Made by a program: the position numbers and the translations under genes | Origin: Actinomycetes bacterium | Lineage (GTDB): Bacteria; Actinomycetota; Acidimicrobiia; Acidimicrobiales; SZUA-35 | Reading direction: 5' to 3' | DNA length: 13,421 nucleotides | Assembly (NCBI GenBank): GCA_024227975.1 | Contig: JAAETV010000143.1 | Location: 1 to 13,421 of the forward strand | In this document: one piece after another, positions 7,359 through 13,421 of the stretch | How the letters are laid out: every line of letters starts with the position of its first letter | Position numbering within the stretch: position 1 is the first letter of the stretch | Notes under the pieces: model-generated | Database searches by the model: none | The model's input: only the letters and a program-made list of their open reading frames with translations | What the model was told of the DNA's origin: nothing

Positions 7359-7847
7359 ATGGGAACCAGTTCAGCACTGTTCCAGATCGTCATCTTGTTG
7401 CACATAGCAGCAGCCATCGTCGGTTTCGGAGGGATGATCGCCCACAGCACATACCACGCACGGGCCTTCCGAGCTCCTGCAGGCATCGCCCGCACGCTGT
7501 TGGAAGCCACGTCTGGTGTTGCCAAGTGGGCCGACTACGGGATCTACGCCGTGCTCCCCCTCGGCATCGTGGCCATCGCCGTCAGTGACGAGACCTTCTC
7601 CATGGGCGACCCCTGGGTCTCAGCCAGTTTCTTGGTCTGGTTCCTCCTCCTCGGCGCCATTCACGGTGCCGTCCGACCCGCCATCAAGACCATGACAGGC
7701 CGAGCCGAGGCCGTTGAGCCCGGCACCGTGCTCGAGACCGACGACGAAGCCTCCACGGCCGCCCAGAAGCTCATGATCGGCGAGGGCGCCAGCCAACTCC
7801 TCCTCGTCATCGCCCTAGTGCTCATGGTATGGAAACCAGGTTCGTGA
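7359..7847 (+). CDS. Four-helix integral membrane protein, DUF2269-like
   Basis: The protein of 162 residues is almost all membrane segments: LFQIVILLHIAAAIVGFGGMI, a helix around YGIYAVLPLGIVAIAV, VSASFLVWFLLLGAIHGAV and the C-terminal LLLVIALVLMVWKPG. A hydrophilic loop separates the last two. The histidine in the first helix (LLHI) and the H/R-rich loops resemble the predicted membrane proteins of DUF2269, whose function is not known. Assignment to that family is by recall of pattern and is moderate. Two starts are possible. ATG 7359 has AGAGGA 8 nt upstream and begins just before the first helix. ATG 7278 (189 aa) has a perfect AGGAGG with 7-nt spacing but adds a Pro/Arg/Ser-rich leader unlike a signal peptide. 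I prefer 7359. The stop codon lies inside the first copy of a 28-bp direct repeat. Confidence 0.75.
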   Translation: MGTSSALFQIVILLHIAAAIVGFGGMIAHSTYHARAFRAPAGIARTLLEATSGVAKWADYGIYAVLPLGIVAIAVSDETFSMGDPWVSASFLVWFLLLGAIHGAVRPAIKTMTGRAEAVEPGTVLETDDEASTAAQKLMIGEGASQLLLVIALVLMVWKPGS

Positions 7848-7850
7848 CAC
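7823..7850 (+). repeat. 28-bp direct repeat, copy 1
   Basis: The sequence begins CATGGTATGGAAACCAGG and ends TCGTGACAC. It matches copy 2 (7918-7945) in 27 of 28 positions, the one difference being T/A at 7841/7936. It includes the last codons and TGA of the membrane-protein gene. TGGT and ACCA arms inside it form a short inverted repeat. Confidence 0.9.
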
Positions 7851-7871
7851 CGAGCGCCTAGAGCCAGCGAC

Positions 7872-7890
7872 GTTTCGCCCCAGGCGAAAC
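7872..7890. repeat. Perfect hairpin between the direct repeats
   Basis: GTTTCGCC-CCA-GGCGAAAC is an 8-bp perfect stem with a 3-nt loop. A weaker stem GGTCG...CGACC follows at 7897-7915. There is no T-tract on either strand, so it is not a standard intrinsic terminator. It may still act on the end of the upstream mRNA or as a protein site. Confidence 0.75.
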
Positions 7891-7917
7891 TCGGAAGGTC
7901 GGCCCCCGGACGACCGA

Positions 7918-7945
7918 CATGGTATGGAAACCAGGATCGTGACAC
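7918..7945 (+). repeat. 28-bp direct repeat, copy 2
   Basis: This is the second copy, 95 bp downstream of the first and 41 bp before the selenoprotein start. It is wholly non-coding. The repeat-hairpin-repeat layout could come from a local duplication or be a pair of regulator sites. Confidence 0.9.
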
Positions 7946-7986
7946 GTTGAGATGTACAGCTCGGAGGGGCTGGCCTAGCGTTGGAT

Positions 7987-8904
7987 ATGGCTCCATTCGA
8001 TGCTGATCTTCCCGAGGCGTTCGAGACCCAGCCCATCCAGTACCTGAGCCGAACCAGAGCCTGGTACTCGGCCATGGGCTACGACGCCTACCGCTGGCCC
8101 CATTTCGACGAGGTCGCGTTCACCCCACTGACCAAGCCGCTAGCCGAATGCCGGCTCGGGCTGGTGACAACGGCTGCCCCCTTCCAACCCGACAAGGGCG
8201 ACCAGGGTCCCGGGGCGGCCTACAACGGGAGCGCCAAGTTCTTCGACGTATACACCTCCACCGTCAACGATGCGGCCGACGTCCGCATCTCCCACATCGG
8301 CTATGACCGGCACCACTCCAAGGCCGATGATGCCAATACCTGGCTCCCCCTCCCCCGCCTGGCCGAGGCGGTCGAGGCGGGCAGGATCGGGTCACTCACC
8401 GAGCGCTTCTACGGCGCTCCCACGGTCAGGCGGGTCCGCTCGACGACCGAACAACACGCTCCCGAAATCGTGGCTGCCCTCAAAGAAGACAAGGCCGATG
8501 TCGCCCTCCTGGTCCCGACCTGACCGGTCTGCCACCAGACCGTGAGTCTGGTCGCCAACACCATCGAGAGCGCCGGCATCCCCACCGTTGTGATGGGAGC
8601 AGCCAAAGACATCGTCGAACACGTGGGCGTCCCCCGCTTCACCTTCAGCGACGTACCCCTTGGCAACTCAGCCGGCCTACCTCACGACGTCGAATCTCAG
8701 CGGGAGGTACTCGACTGTGCCCTCAACCTGCTGGAGTCGGCCTTCTCACCCCGAACCACCGTCCAGACCCCACTCCGTTGGAATGACGGCGACCATAGCT
8801 GGAAGCACGACTTCATGAACCTCGAACAGCTGAGCGAAGAGATGGTGGCCAAAGCCAAGGCCGAGTTCGAGCGTCAGAAGGAACTGGCCAACCTGAACCG
8901 CTAG
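7987..8904 (+). CDS. PrdB/GrdB-family reductase-like selenoprotein with in-frame UGA (Sec179)
   Basis: Two open stretches in the same frame are separated only by TGA at 8521-8523. Read through, they give a 305-residue protein similar to the glycine/sarcosine/betaine/D-proline reductase selenoprotein B family (GrdB/PrdB). Landmarks are SRTRAWYSAMGYDAYRWP (21-38), CRLGLVTTAAPFQP (55-68), RISHIGYDRHH...DDANTWLPLPRL (100-125), then VALLVPT-U-PVCHQTVSLVANTIESAGIPTVV around 172-200. UGA lies at the first position of a CxxC-type redox motif, giving UPVC (Sec179, Cys182). A hairpin with bacterial-SECIS geometry begins just after it. Protein-like sequence continues normally to TAG at 8904. Clostridial relatives catalyse amino-acid reduction with partner subunits; no partner gene is present here, so the substrate is unknown. 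ATG 7987 was preferred to TTG 7981. A recent nonsense mutation is the main alternative reading. Confidence 0.82.
8521..8555 (+). promoter_or_regulatory. Candidate bacterial SECIS element after the UGA
   Basis: After UGA (8521-8523) a 7-bp perfect stem ACCAGAC / GUCUGGU (8534-8540 with 8546-8552) closes a 5-nt loop CGUGA. It is extended below a C-C mismatch by GC/GC. The loop begins 17 nt after UGA and has G at its second position followed by U. This fits the usual bacterial SECIS rules (short apical loop with an early G, about 16-37 nt from UGA). A competing 7-bp hairpin, CGGUCUG-CCAC-CAGACCG (8525-8542), shares the CAGAC segment. A ribosome stopped at UGA would cover much of that alternative. 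Confidence 0.65.
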
Positions 8905-8914
8905 CGACCCGCTG

Positions 8915-8936
8915 CTGGCTAGGCCTAGCTCGCCAG
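8915..8936. terminator. Palindrome in the convergent selenoprotein/cimA junction
   Basis: GCTAGGCCTAGC (8918-8929) is a perfect 12-bp palindrome, nested in CTGGC...GCCAG arms, in the 20-nt gap between convergent genes and over the cimA stop codon. It is a possible bidirectional terminator. There is no T-tract, so support is weak. Confidence 0.3.
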
Positions 8937-10610
8937 GAGGGCGTAGACGACGGAGTCGCTGAGGGCTTGCCAGGAGGCCTCGATGATGTTCTCGCTGACC
9001 CCGATGGTGCTCCAGTGGCTCTCACCGTCGGAGGCATCGATCAAGACCCTGGTCACGGCTCCGGTGCCACTGCCGGAATCGATGATCCGGACCTTGTAAT
9101 CGGTCAAACGGACAGCATCCAGGGCTGGGAATCGGTTGCCGACGGCGTTGCGGAAGGCAGCGTCGAGGGCGTTGACGGGGCCGTTGCCCTCACCCGTGGC
9201 CACGATCCGCTCATCGTCGATGTGGAGCTTGACCGTTGCCTCGGTCTCGACCCCGTCATAGTGGCCGAGAGGGTTCTGTTCGAGCGCCATCTTCTGGCCC
9301 GGTCGATGCTCGACCATGACCCGAAACGACTCCAAGGCGAAGAACGGGTTTCGCCATCCGGTCGCCCGCCGCATCAACAGCTCTAGGGATGCGTCGGCGG
9401 CCTCGAAGTGATAGCCAGCGTGCTCCAGCTCCTTCAGCTCCTCGAGCACGGCCCTCATCTGGGCACCGTCGAGCTCCAGGCCGAGCTCTTTGGCCTTCAA
9501 CTCGATAGTGGCCCGGCCCGACAGGTCGGACACCAGGAACCGGGTCCCGTTGCCAACCAATGACGGCTCGACATGCTCATAGGCATCGGGCCGGCGGGCG
9601 ATGGCCGAGGTGTGCAGACCCGCCTTGTGGGCGAACGCCGACTGGCCGACATAGGGCTGCTGATTCATGGGGGGCAGGTTCACCAGCTCGGCCACATGAT
9701 GGCTGACCGCCGTCAGCTGGGCCATGCCCCCATCGGGCAAGGTCCTGATCCCCATCTTCAAGCTCAGGTTCGGCACGAAGGTCGTGAGGTCACAGTTGCC
9801 AGTGCGCTCCCCATAGCCATTGATGGTGCCTTGGACATGGGTCGAACCGGCCCGAACCCCGGCCACCGCGTTGGCGACGGCACAACCGGTGTCGTTTTGG
9901 GTGTGCATGCCAACGACCAGTTCGGGAAACATCGACACGACCGTCGCCGTCGCCGCTTCCACCTCGTGGGGCAGGGAGCCCCCATTGGTGTCACACAGGA
10001 CCAGGGCTTCGGCCCCGGCGACGGCGGCCGCTTCCAGCGCCCGAAGGGCAAACTCGGAGTTCCGCTTGTATCCATCGAAGAAGTGCTCGAAGTCGACGAA
10101 CACCCGGCGCCCCTCCGCCACCAGGTACTCGACCGAGTCAGCGATCATGGCCACCCCCTCATCGAGGGTGGTACGCAGAGCCTCGATGACGTGGTAGTCC
10201 CACGACTTGGCGACGATGCAACAGACCGGAGTCCTTGCTCCCAGCAGGTTGGCCAGGGTCTCATCGCTGTCGACCTTTCCCTTGGGCCGTCGGGTCGATC
10301 CGAAGGCGACCAGGGTCGAGCTCGATAGCGTCAGATCACCGGTGGCGGCCCGATGGAAGAACTCGTCGTCGCGGGGATTCGAGCCGGGCCAGCCCCCCTC
10401 GATGTAGTGGACCCCTAGCAACTCGAGCTGCTCCGCGATCCTGAGCTTGTCAACCGCGGTCAGGGCGATTCCCTCGAACTGGGAGCCGTCGCGCAGGGTG
10501 GTGTCGAAGATCTCCACCGCCTCGGGCCAGGCGGGGTCACGGGTGCCCAGCCTCTCGATGCTCATTGGCTCCGCCGTCGTCGACGATGGGTTTGTGCCTT
10601 GGTTGGTCAT
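8925..10610 (-). CDS. cimA: (R)-citramalate synthase
   Basis: This DRE-TIM acyltransferase condenses pyruvate and acetyl-CoA to citramalate, the entry to threonine-independent isoleucine synthesis. It has 561 residues. The TIM-barrel domain starts with VEIFDTTLRDGSQFEG (DTTLRDG 36-42) and has EGGWPGSNPRD (71-81), a metal-site region GMHTQNDTGCAVAN (234-247) and GTINGYGERTGN (261-272). QQPYVGQSAFAHKAGLHTSAI and a C-terminal LeuA-dimer regulatory domain (from about 420) follow, ending with GVSENIIEASWQALSDSVVYALL. The last motif and NQQPYVG favour CimA over LeuA or homocitrate synthase. The usual HxHND motif reads HTQND, replacing the second metal-site His by Gln. The gene starts 30 nt after leuB on the same strand, so the two probably form an operon. 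ATG 10610 is kept. ATG 10565 (MSIERLG) is also possible. Confidence 0.9.
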   Translation of the reverse strand: MTNQGTNPSSTTAEPMSIERLGTRDPAWPEAVEIFDTTLRDGSQFEGIALTAVDKLRIAEQLELLGVHYIEGGWPGSNPRDDEFFHRAATGDLTLSSSTLVAFGSTRRPKGKVDSDETLANLLGARTPVCCIVAKSWDYHVIEALRTTLDEGVAMIADSVEYLVAEGRRVFVDFEHFFDGYKRNSEFALRALEAAAVAGAEALVLCDTNGGSLPHEVEAATATVVSMFPELVVGMHTQNDTGCAVANAVAGVRAGSTHVQGTINGYGERTGNCDLTTFVPNLSLKMGIRTLPDGGMAQLTAVSHHVAELVNLPPMNQQPYVGQSAFAHKAGLHTSAIARRPDAYEHVEPSLVGNGTRFLVSDLSGRATIELKAKELGLELDGAQMRAVLEELKELEHAGYHFEAADASLELLMRRATGWRNPFFALESFRVMVEHRPGQKMALEQNPLGHYDGVETEATVKLHIDDERIVATGEGNGPVNALDAAFRNAVGNRFPALDAVRLTDYKVRIIDSGSGTGAVTRVLIDASDGESHWSTIGVSENIIEASWQALSDSVVYALLAS

Positions 10611-10640
10611 GGGTCCGGTCCCAGCTGGTGGTTCAGAGGT

Positions 10641-11612
10641 TCAGAGTCTTGCGATGACGGCGTCTGCGATCTCGGAGGTCGAGCCCTGGGCGTCGGTCGA
10701 TGCCTCACACGCCTTCACGATCCTCGACGCCGCGCTTTCCTCGCCCAGGAAGTCGAGCATCAGCGCTCCTGACAGTATGGCGGCAATCGGGTTGGCTTTG
10801 GCCTGGCCGGCGATATCGGGGGCCGATCCGTGGACCGGCTCGAACATCGATGGTCCTGTCCGGTCAGGGTTCAGGTTGGCTGACGAGGCCAGGCCGATCC
10901 CACCCGAGATGGCCCCTCCGAGATCGGTGAGGATGTCGCCGAAGAGGTTGTCGGTCACGACAACGTCGTAGCGACCGGGATCGTCGACAAAGTAGATGCA
11001 GGCGGCGTCGACATGGTTGTAGGCCGTCTCGACGTCGGGGTACTCGGTGCCCACCTCGTTGAACGTCCGCTCCCACAGATCACCGGAGAACGTCAGCACA
11101 TTCGTCTTGTGAACCAGGGTCAGGTGCTTGCGGCGCTTCATGGCCAGCTCGAAGGCGTAGCGGATGCAGCGCTCGGCCCCCATCCTGGTGTTCACCGAGC
11201 CCTGGGTGGCGATCTCATGGGGAGTCCCCTTGCGCAAGAAACCCCCTTCGCCGGCATAGGTCCCTTCGGTGTTCTCCCGGATGACAATGAAGTCGTGAGC
11301 CTCGGTCTTGAACGGCCGCTGGTTGACATAGAGGTCGAGGTCGAAACGCATCTTGAGCAAGAGGCCGCGCTCGATGACCCCGGGTGGAACCGCGGGGGTA
11401 CCAACAGCACCGACGTAGATGGCGTCGAGCTGGCGCCACTCGTCGAGCACCGAATCGGGCAGGATCGTCCCGTCGGCCAAGTAGCGAGCACCGCCGAGGT
11501 CATAGTCGACGGTCTCCAACTCGACCCCGACGGCCTCGATCACTCGGAGTCCCTCGGCAATCACCTCTGGCCCGATGCCATCGCCCCCCAACACACCAAC
11601 TCGATACGACAT
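10641..11612 (-). CDS. leuB: 3-isopropylmalate dehydrogenase
   Basis: This cytoplasmic NAD-dependent enzyme oxidatively decarboxylates 3-isopropylmalate in leucine synthesis. It commonly also handles 3-methylmalate in the citramalate route to isoleucine. The 323 residues form the isocitrate/isopropylmalate dehydrogenase fold: GGDGIGPEV (9-17), the substrate Arg region [20 protein letters not shown] (81-100), [14 protein letters not shown] with Tyr119, catalytic Lys169 in VHKTNVL, metal-binding aspartates in [10 protein letters not shown] (221-230), and the cofactor loop [10 protein letters not shown] (261-270). Isocitrate and tartrate dehydrogenases are less likely given length and the actinobacterial LeuB pattern. 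ATG 11612 is chosen over TTG 11618 because AGGGAGG lies 7 nt before it. It is the first gene of the leuB-cimA unit and is divergent from a membrane-protein gene. Confidence 0.93.
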   Translation of the reverse strand: MSYRVGVLGGDGIGPEVIAEGLRVIEAVGVELETVDYDLGGARYLADGTILPDSVLDEWRQLDAIYVGAVGTPAVPPGVIERGLLLKMRFDLDLYVNQRPFKTEAHDFIVIRENTEGTYAGEGGFLRKGTPHEIATQGSVNTRMGAERCIRYAFELAMKRRKHLTLVHKTNVLTFSGDLWERTFNEVGTEYPDVETAYNHVDAACIYFVDDPGRYDVVVTDNLFGDILTDLGGAISGGIGLASSANLNPDRTGPSMFEPVHGSAPDIAGQAKANPIAAILSGALMLDFLGEESAASRIVKACEASTDAQGSTSEIADAVIARL

Positions 11613-11638
11613 GCTCAAGCCTCCCTGGATCCAGTACT

Positions 11639-11667
11639 CGTGCTATTTGAGGCCGTCAACCCTACTA
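11639..11667 (-). promoter_or_regulatory. Candidate promoter of leuB-cimA
   Basis: On the minus strand TTGACG is followed after about 17 nt by TACTGG, and AGGGAGG plus ATG 11612 come shortly downstream. The -35 is good. The -10 lacks the final T. It lies in the 105-nt divergent region shared with the membrane protein gene. Confidence 0.4.
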
Positions 11668-11717
11668 CTCAAGGACTGGGCCCGACGCGCCGAAACTGGA
11701 TCCAAGGAGAGTCTGCT

Positions 11718-12248
11718 GTGAGCACCCCTGAGAGCCTCGATTTCACAAACCAGCCCGTCCCGGACAGCTGGGTCGAAGCCGCATCGGAGGCACCATTACC
11801 CGATGACCGCCGGAAGCGGTCCAACAAGGCCGAACGAGGCGCCCCTCCGGTGGCGACCTCTTTCGATCTGTTCACGGCTTGCCTGGCCGCCGGGGCCGCC
11901 TCCATCGTCTCAGGCTATGCCTGGTACGAGCTCCAACTCAGTGGCTTCACCAGCCCCTGGGCCGCCGTTGGTCTCGGCCTCGTCATCGCCCTCTCCGTCC
12001 GCCTCGGCGGCGGCCCGGAGGATGTCCAGACAAGGGGCGTGCTGGCCCTCCTGATCTATCTCATCACCTCGTCGGTGGTGATCTACTTGATCGCTCGAAC
12101 CAATTACCTCGATCTCTATGGCTCGCGCCCTGACCTCACCGACTTCGAGCAGGAGCTGCTCCATAGCCGCCTGACCGAGCCCCTGGCCATCGTGGCCTGG
12201 TTGGCCGGGGCGACGACGGCGGCCTGGTCGGCCAAGCTCCTCCGATAG
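11718..12248 (+). CDS. Small four-helix membrane protein of unknown function
   Basis: I do not recognise this 176-residue protein. A hydrophilic, proline- and charge-rich N-terminus of about 50 residues is followed by four likely membrane helices: FDLFTACLAAGAASIVSGYAWY, PWAAVGLGLVIALSVRLGG, GVLALLIYLITSSVVIYLIAR and LAIVAWLAGATTAAWSAKLL. An acidic loop (RPDLTDFEQELLHSR) separates the last two. The GTG start at 11718 has AAGGAGA 7 nt upstream, which is decisive. The frame is open much further 5', but that part is antisense to leuB and is not coding. It lies between the divergent leuB-cimA unit and greA, 74 nt before greA. The location gives no clear functional hint. Confidence 0.8.
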   Translation: MSTPESLDFTNQPVPDSWVEAASEAPLPDDRRKRSNKAERGAPPVATSFDLFTACLAAGAASIVSGYAWYELQLSGFTSPWAAVGLGLVIALSVRLGGGPEDVQTRGVLALLIYLITSSVVIYLIARTNYLDLYGSRPDLTDFEQELLHSRLTEPLAIVAWLAGATTAAWSAKLLR

Positions 12249-12309
12249 CACCCGACCAGAGTCAGGTCCAGAGGTGAGTTTCGGGAGGTAGGGTCCCGGC
12301 TAACGCCGA

Positions 12310-12315
12310 TAGGCT
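12310..12315 (+). promoter_or_regulatory. -10 box of leaderless greA transcript
   Basis: TAGGCT is followed by exactly 7 nt and the greA ATG. No Shine-Dalgarno sequence lies between them. The spacing is the same as at gltX and at the gene starting at 7260. Confidence 0.5.
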
Positions 12316-12322
12316 CGGCCCG

Positions 12323-12796
12323 ATGGTTGATGTACACAAACTCTCGCGGGAAGCCTTCGACCGTCTCCAGTCTGAGCACGGCGATCTGACGACTCGGGGC
12401 CGGATCGAGATCGCCAAGAAGATCGAGACAGCGCGCGAGCTCGGTGACCTATCGGAGAATGGCGACTACCACGCAGCCAAGGAAGAGCAGGGGAAGATGG
12501 AGGGCCGCATCGCCCACCTGTCGGCCCTGATCGAGAACGCCGAGATCGTAGAGATCGACGTCGACGGCGAGCGAGTAGTCCAAGCCGGTTGTGTCGTCTC
12601 GATCCGCTACGCCGGCGACGACGACGTCGAGAGGTACCTGCTCGGCTCGATCGAGGAGCGGCGAGATGGGCTCACCGTCATGTCGCCCGGCTCACCCCTG
12701 GGCCAGGTCCTTGTCGGAGCTGGCATCGACGACACGGTGACCTTCGAGGCCCCTGGTGGCCCTCTCGATGTAACCGTCGTCGATATCGAGCTCTGA
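12323..12796 (+). CDS. greA: Transcription elongation factor GreA
   Basis: GreA enters the secondary channel of RNA polymerase and stimulates cleavage of backtracked transcripts. The protein has 157 residues, the normal family length. The N-terminal coiled coil (about 1-75) carries the family signature LGDLSENGDYHAAKEEQ near 40-57, whose acidic residues at the coiled-coil tip position the catalytic metal. The C-terminal FKBP-like domain follows, with VVSIRYAGDDDVERYLLGS and SPGSPLGQVLVGAGIDDTVTFEAPGG, and ends DVTVVDIEL. ATG 12323 is preferred because it lies 7 nt after a TANNNT box. It is followed 45 nt later by leuC on the same strand, so partial cotranscription is possible. Confidence 0.95.
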   Translation: MVDVHKLSREAFDRLQSEHGDLTTRGRIEIAKKIETARELGDLSENGDYHAAKEEQGKMEGRIAHLSALIENAEIVEIDVDGERVVQAGCVVSIRYAGDDDVERYLLGSIEERRDGLTVMSPGSPLGQVLVGAGIDDTVTFEAPGGPLDVTVVDIEL

Positions 12797-12841
12797 AGCG
12801 AAGCTCCACCCACGATCAAAGAGGAACAAAGGAAGGTCCGC

Positions 12842-13421
12842 ATGGCCAACGAAGCCCGTACTCTCGCCGACAATGTGTGGGAGCGTCACGTCGTGCACCG
12901 TGGCGCAAACGGTGAACCCGACCTCCTCTACATCGACCTCCACCTGGTTCATGAGGTCACCTCACCCCAGGCTTTCGACGGGCTCCGCCTGGCCGGCCGC
13001 AAGGTCCGCCGACCCGACCTCACTGTGGCCACCGAAGACCACAATGTCCCCACCGAGAACATCGACCAGCCAATCGCCGATCCAATCAGTGCGAAGCAGC
13101 TCGAAACAATGCGAGCCAACGCCGCCGATTTTGGTATCACCCTCCACGAGATGGGGGCTCCGGGCCAGGGCATCGTGCATGTCATCGGCCCCGAGCAGGG
13201 CCTGACCCAGCCCGGCATGACCGTGGTCTGTGGAGACTCCCACACGGCAACCCATGGGGCCTTCGGCTCCCTCGCCTTCGGCATCGGTACCAGCGAGGTC
13301 GAGCACGTCCTCGCCACCCAGACCCTGCCCCAGGTCCGGCCCAAGACCATGGCCGTCAACGTCAATGGCACTCTCCCGGCCGGTACATCGTCCAAGGACG
13401 TGATCCTGGCCATCATCGGCA
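12842..13421 (+). CDS. leuC: 3-isopropylmalate dehydratase large subunit, 3' part missing
   Basis: LeuC, with LeuD, forms the 4Fe-4S isomerase converting 2- to 3-isopropylmalate. In the citramalate route the same enzyme isomerises citramalate. The first 193 residues are in the window. Aconitase-family landmarks are [108 protein letters not shown] and [27 protein letters not shown]. The cluster cysteines and leuD should lie beyond the edge. ATG 12842 has AAGGAAGG a few nt upstream. The [11 protein letters not shown] and HNVPT motifs favour LeuC over aconitase or homoaconitase. With leuB and cimA nearby, it completes most of a shared Leu/Ile pathway block. Confidence 0.95.
   Translation, partial: MANEARTLADNVWERHVVHRGANGEPDLLYIDLHLVHEVTSPQAFDGLRLAGRKVRRPDLTVATEDHNVPTENIDQPIADPISAKQLETMRANAADFGITLHEMGAPGQGIVHVIGPEQGLTQPGMTVVCGDSHTATHGAFGSLAFGIGTSEVEHVLATQTLPQVRPKTMAVNVNGTLPAGTSSKDVILAIIG

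Noticed and set aside
8542..8904. Separate 120-aa gene starting with GTG at 8542
   Set aside because: It is in the same frame as the upstream ORF, has no ribosome binding site, and starts in the middle of a conserved family motif. Read-through of UGA explains it better.
9573..10328. 251-aa plus-strand ORF opposite cimA
   Set aside because: It is a shadow of the cimA codon pattern: Gly/His/Arg-rich, with no family resemblance.
11013..11717. Long 5' extension of the membrane-protein frame on the plus strand
   Set aside because: It is antisense to leuB. The strong ribosome binding site at 11704-11710 marks the real start at 11718.
1..13421. Mobile element, prophage or CRISPR array
   Set aside because: No transposase, integrase, terminal inverted repeats or regularly spaced repeats were seen. 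Only the pair of 28-bp repeats exists, and two copies do not make an array.

Overview
The window looks like chromosome from a high-GC actinobacterium, most probably of the Acidimicrobiia or a related lineage. The evidence is Actinobacteria-like LeuB, CimA and GluRS sequences, frequent GTG/TTG starts, several promoters that look leaderless (a TANNNT box 7-8 nt before the start codon), and a gltX / tRNA-Gln(CUG) / tRNA-Glu(CUC) neighbourhood. The genus cannot be fixed from the sequence. I see no insertion sequence, phage gene or CRISPR array.

Layout. (1) 1-4081: a secreted subtilisin-like (S8) protease on the minus strand, cut by the window edge; then two plus-strand transporters, an EamA/DMT-type permease and an MFS drug/metabolite exporter. 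(2) 4337-7260, minus strand: a conserved gene of unknown function, gltX, a YdcF/SanA-like membrane protein overlapping the gltX 3' end, tRNA-Gln(CUG), tRNA-Glu(CUC) and a rho-independent terminator. GluRS and its two likely tRNA substrates therefore sit together. (3) 7278-8904, plus strand: a four-helix membrane protein (DUF2269-like), a 28-bp direct repeat flanking a hairpin, then the most interesting gene of the window. This is a glycine/D-proline reductase PrdB/GrdB-family protein whose reading frame is interrupted by one in-frame TGA exactly where a CxxC cysteine is expected (UPVC). A hairpin with bacterial-SECIS geometry follows. It is best read as a selenoprotein, not as two ORFs or a pseudogene. 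(4) 8925-13421: a branched-chain amino acid block. leuB and cimA form a minus-strand operon. Divergently on the plus strand come a small four-helix membrane protein, greA and the first part of leuC.

How the genes work together. CimA makes citramalate from pyruvate and acetyl-CoA, and LeuCD and LeuB can convert it to 2-oxobutyrate. The cimA-leuB-leuC grouping therefore points to threonine-independent isoleucine synthesis sharing enzymes with leucine synthesis. GluRS probably charges both neighbouring tRNAs, with the Gln one completed by an amidotransferase elsewhere. The selenoprotein requires SelA/SelB/SelC/SelD, none of which lie in this window; their presence elsewhere in the genome is the key test.
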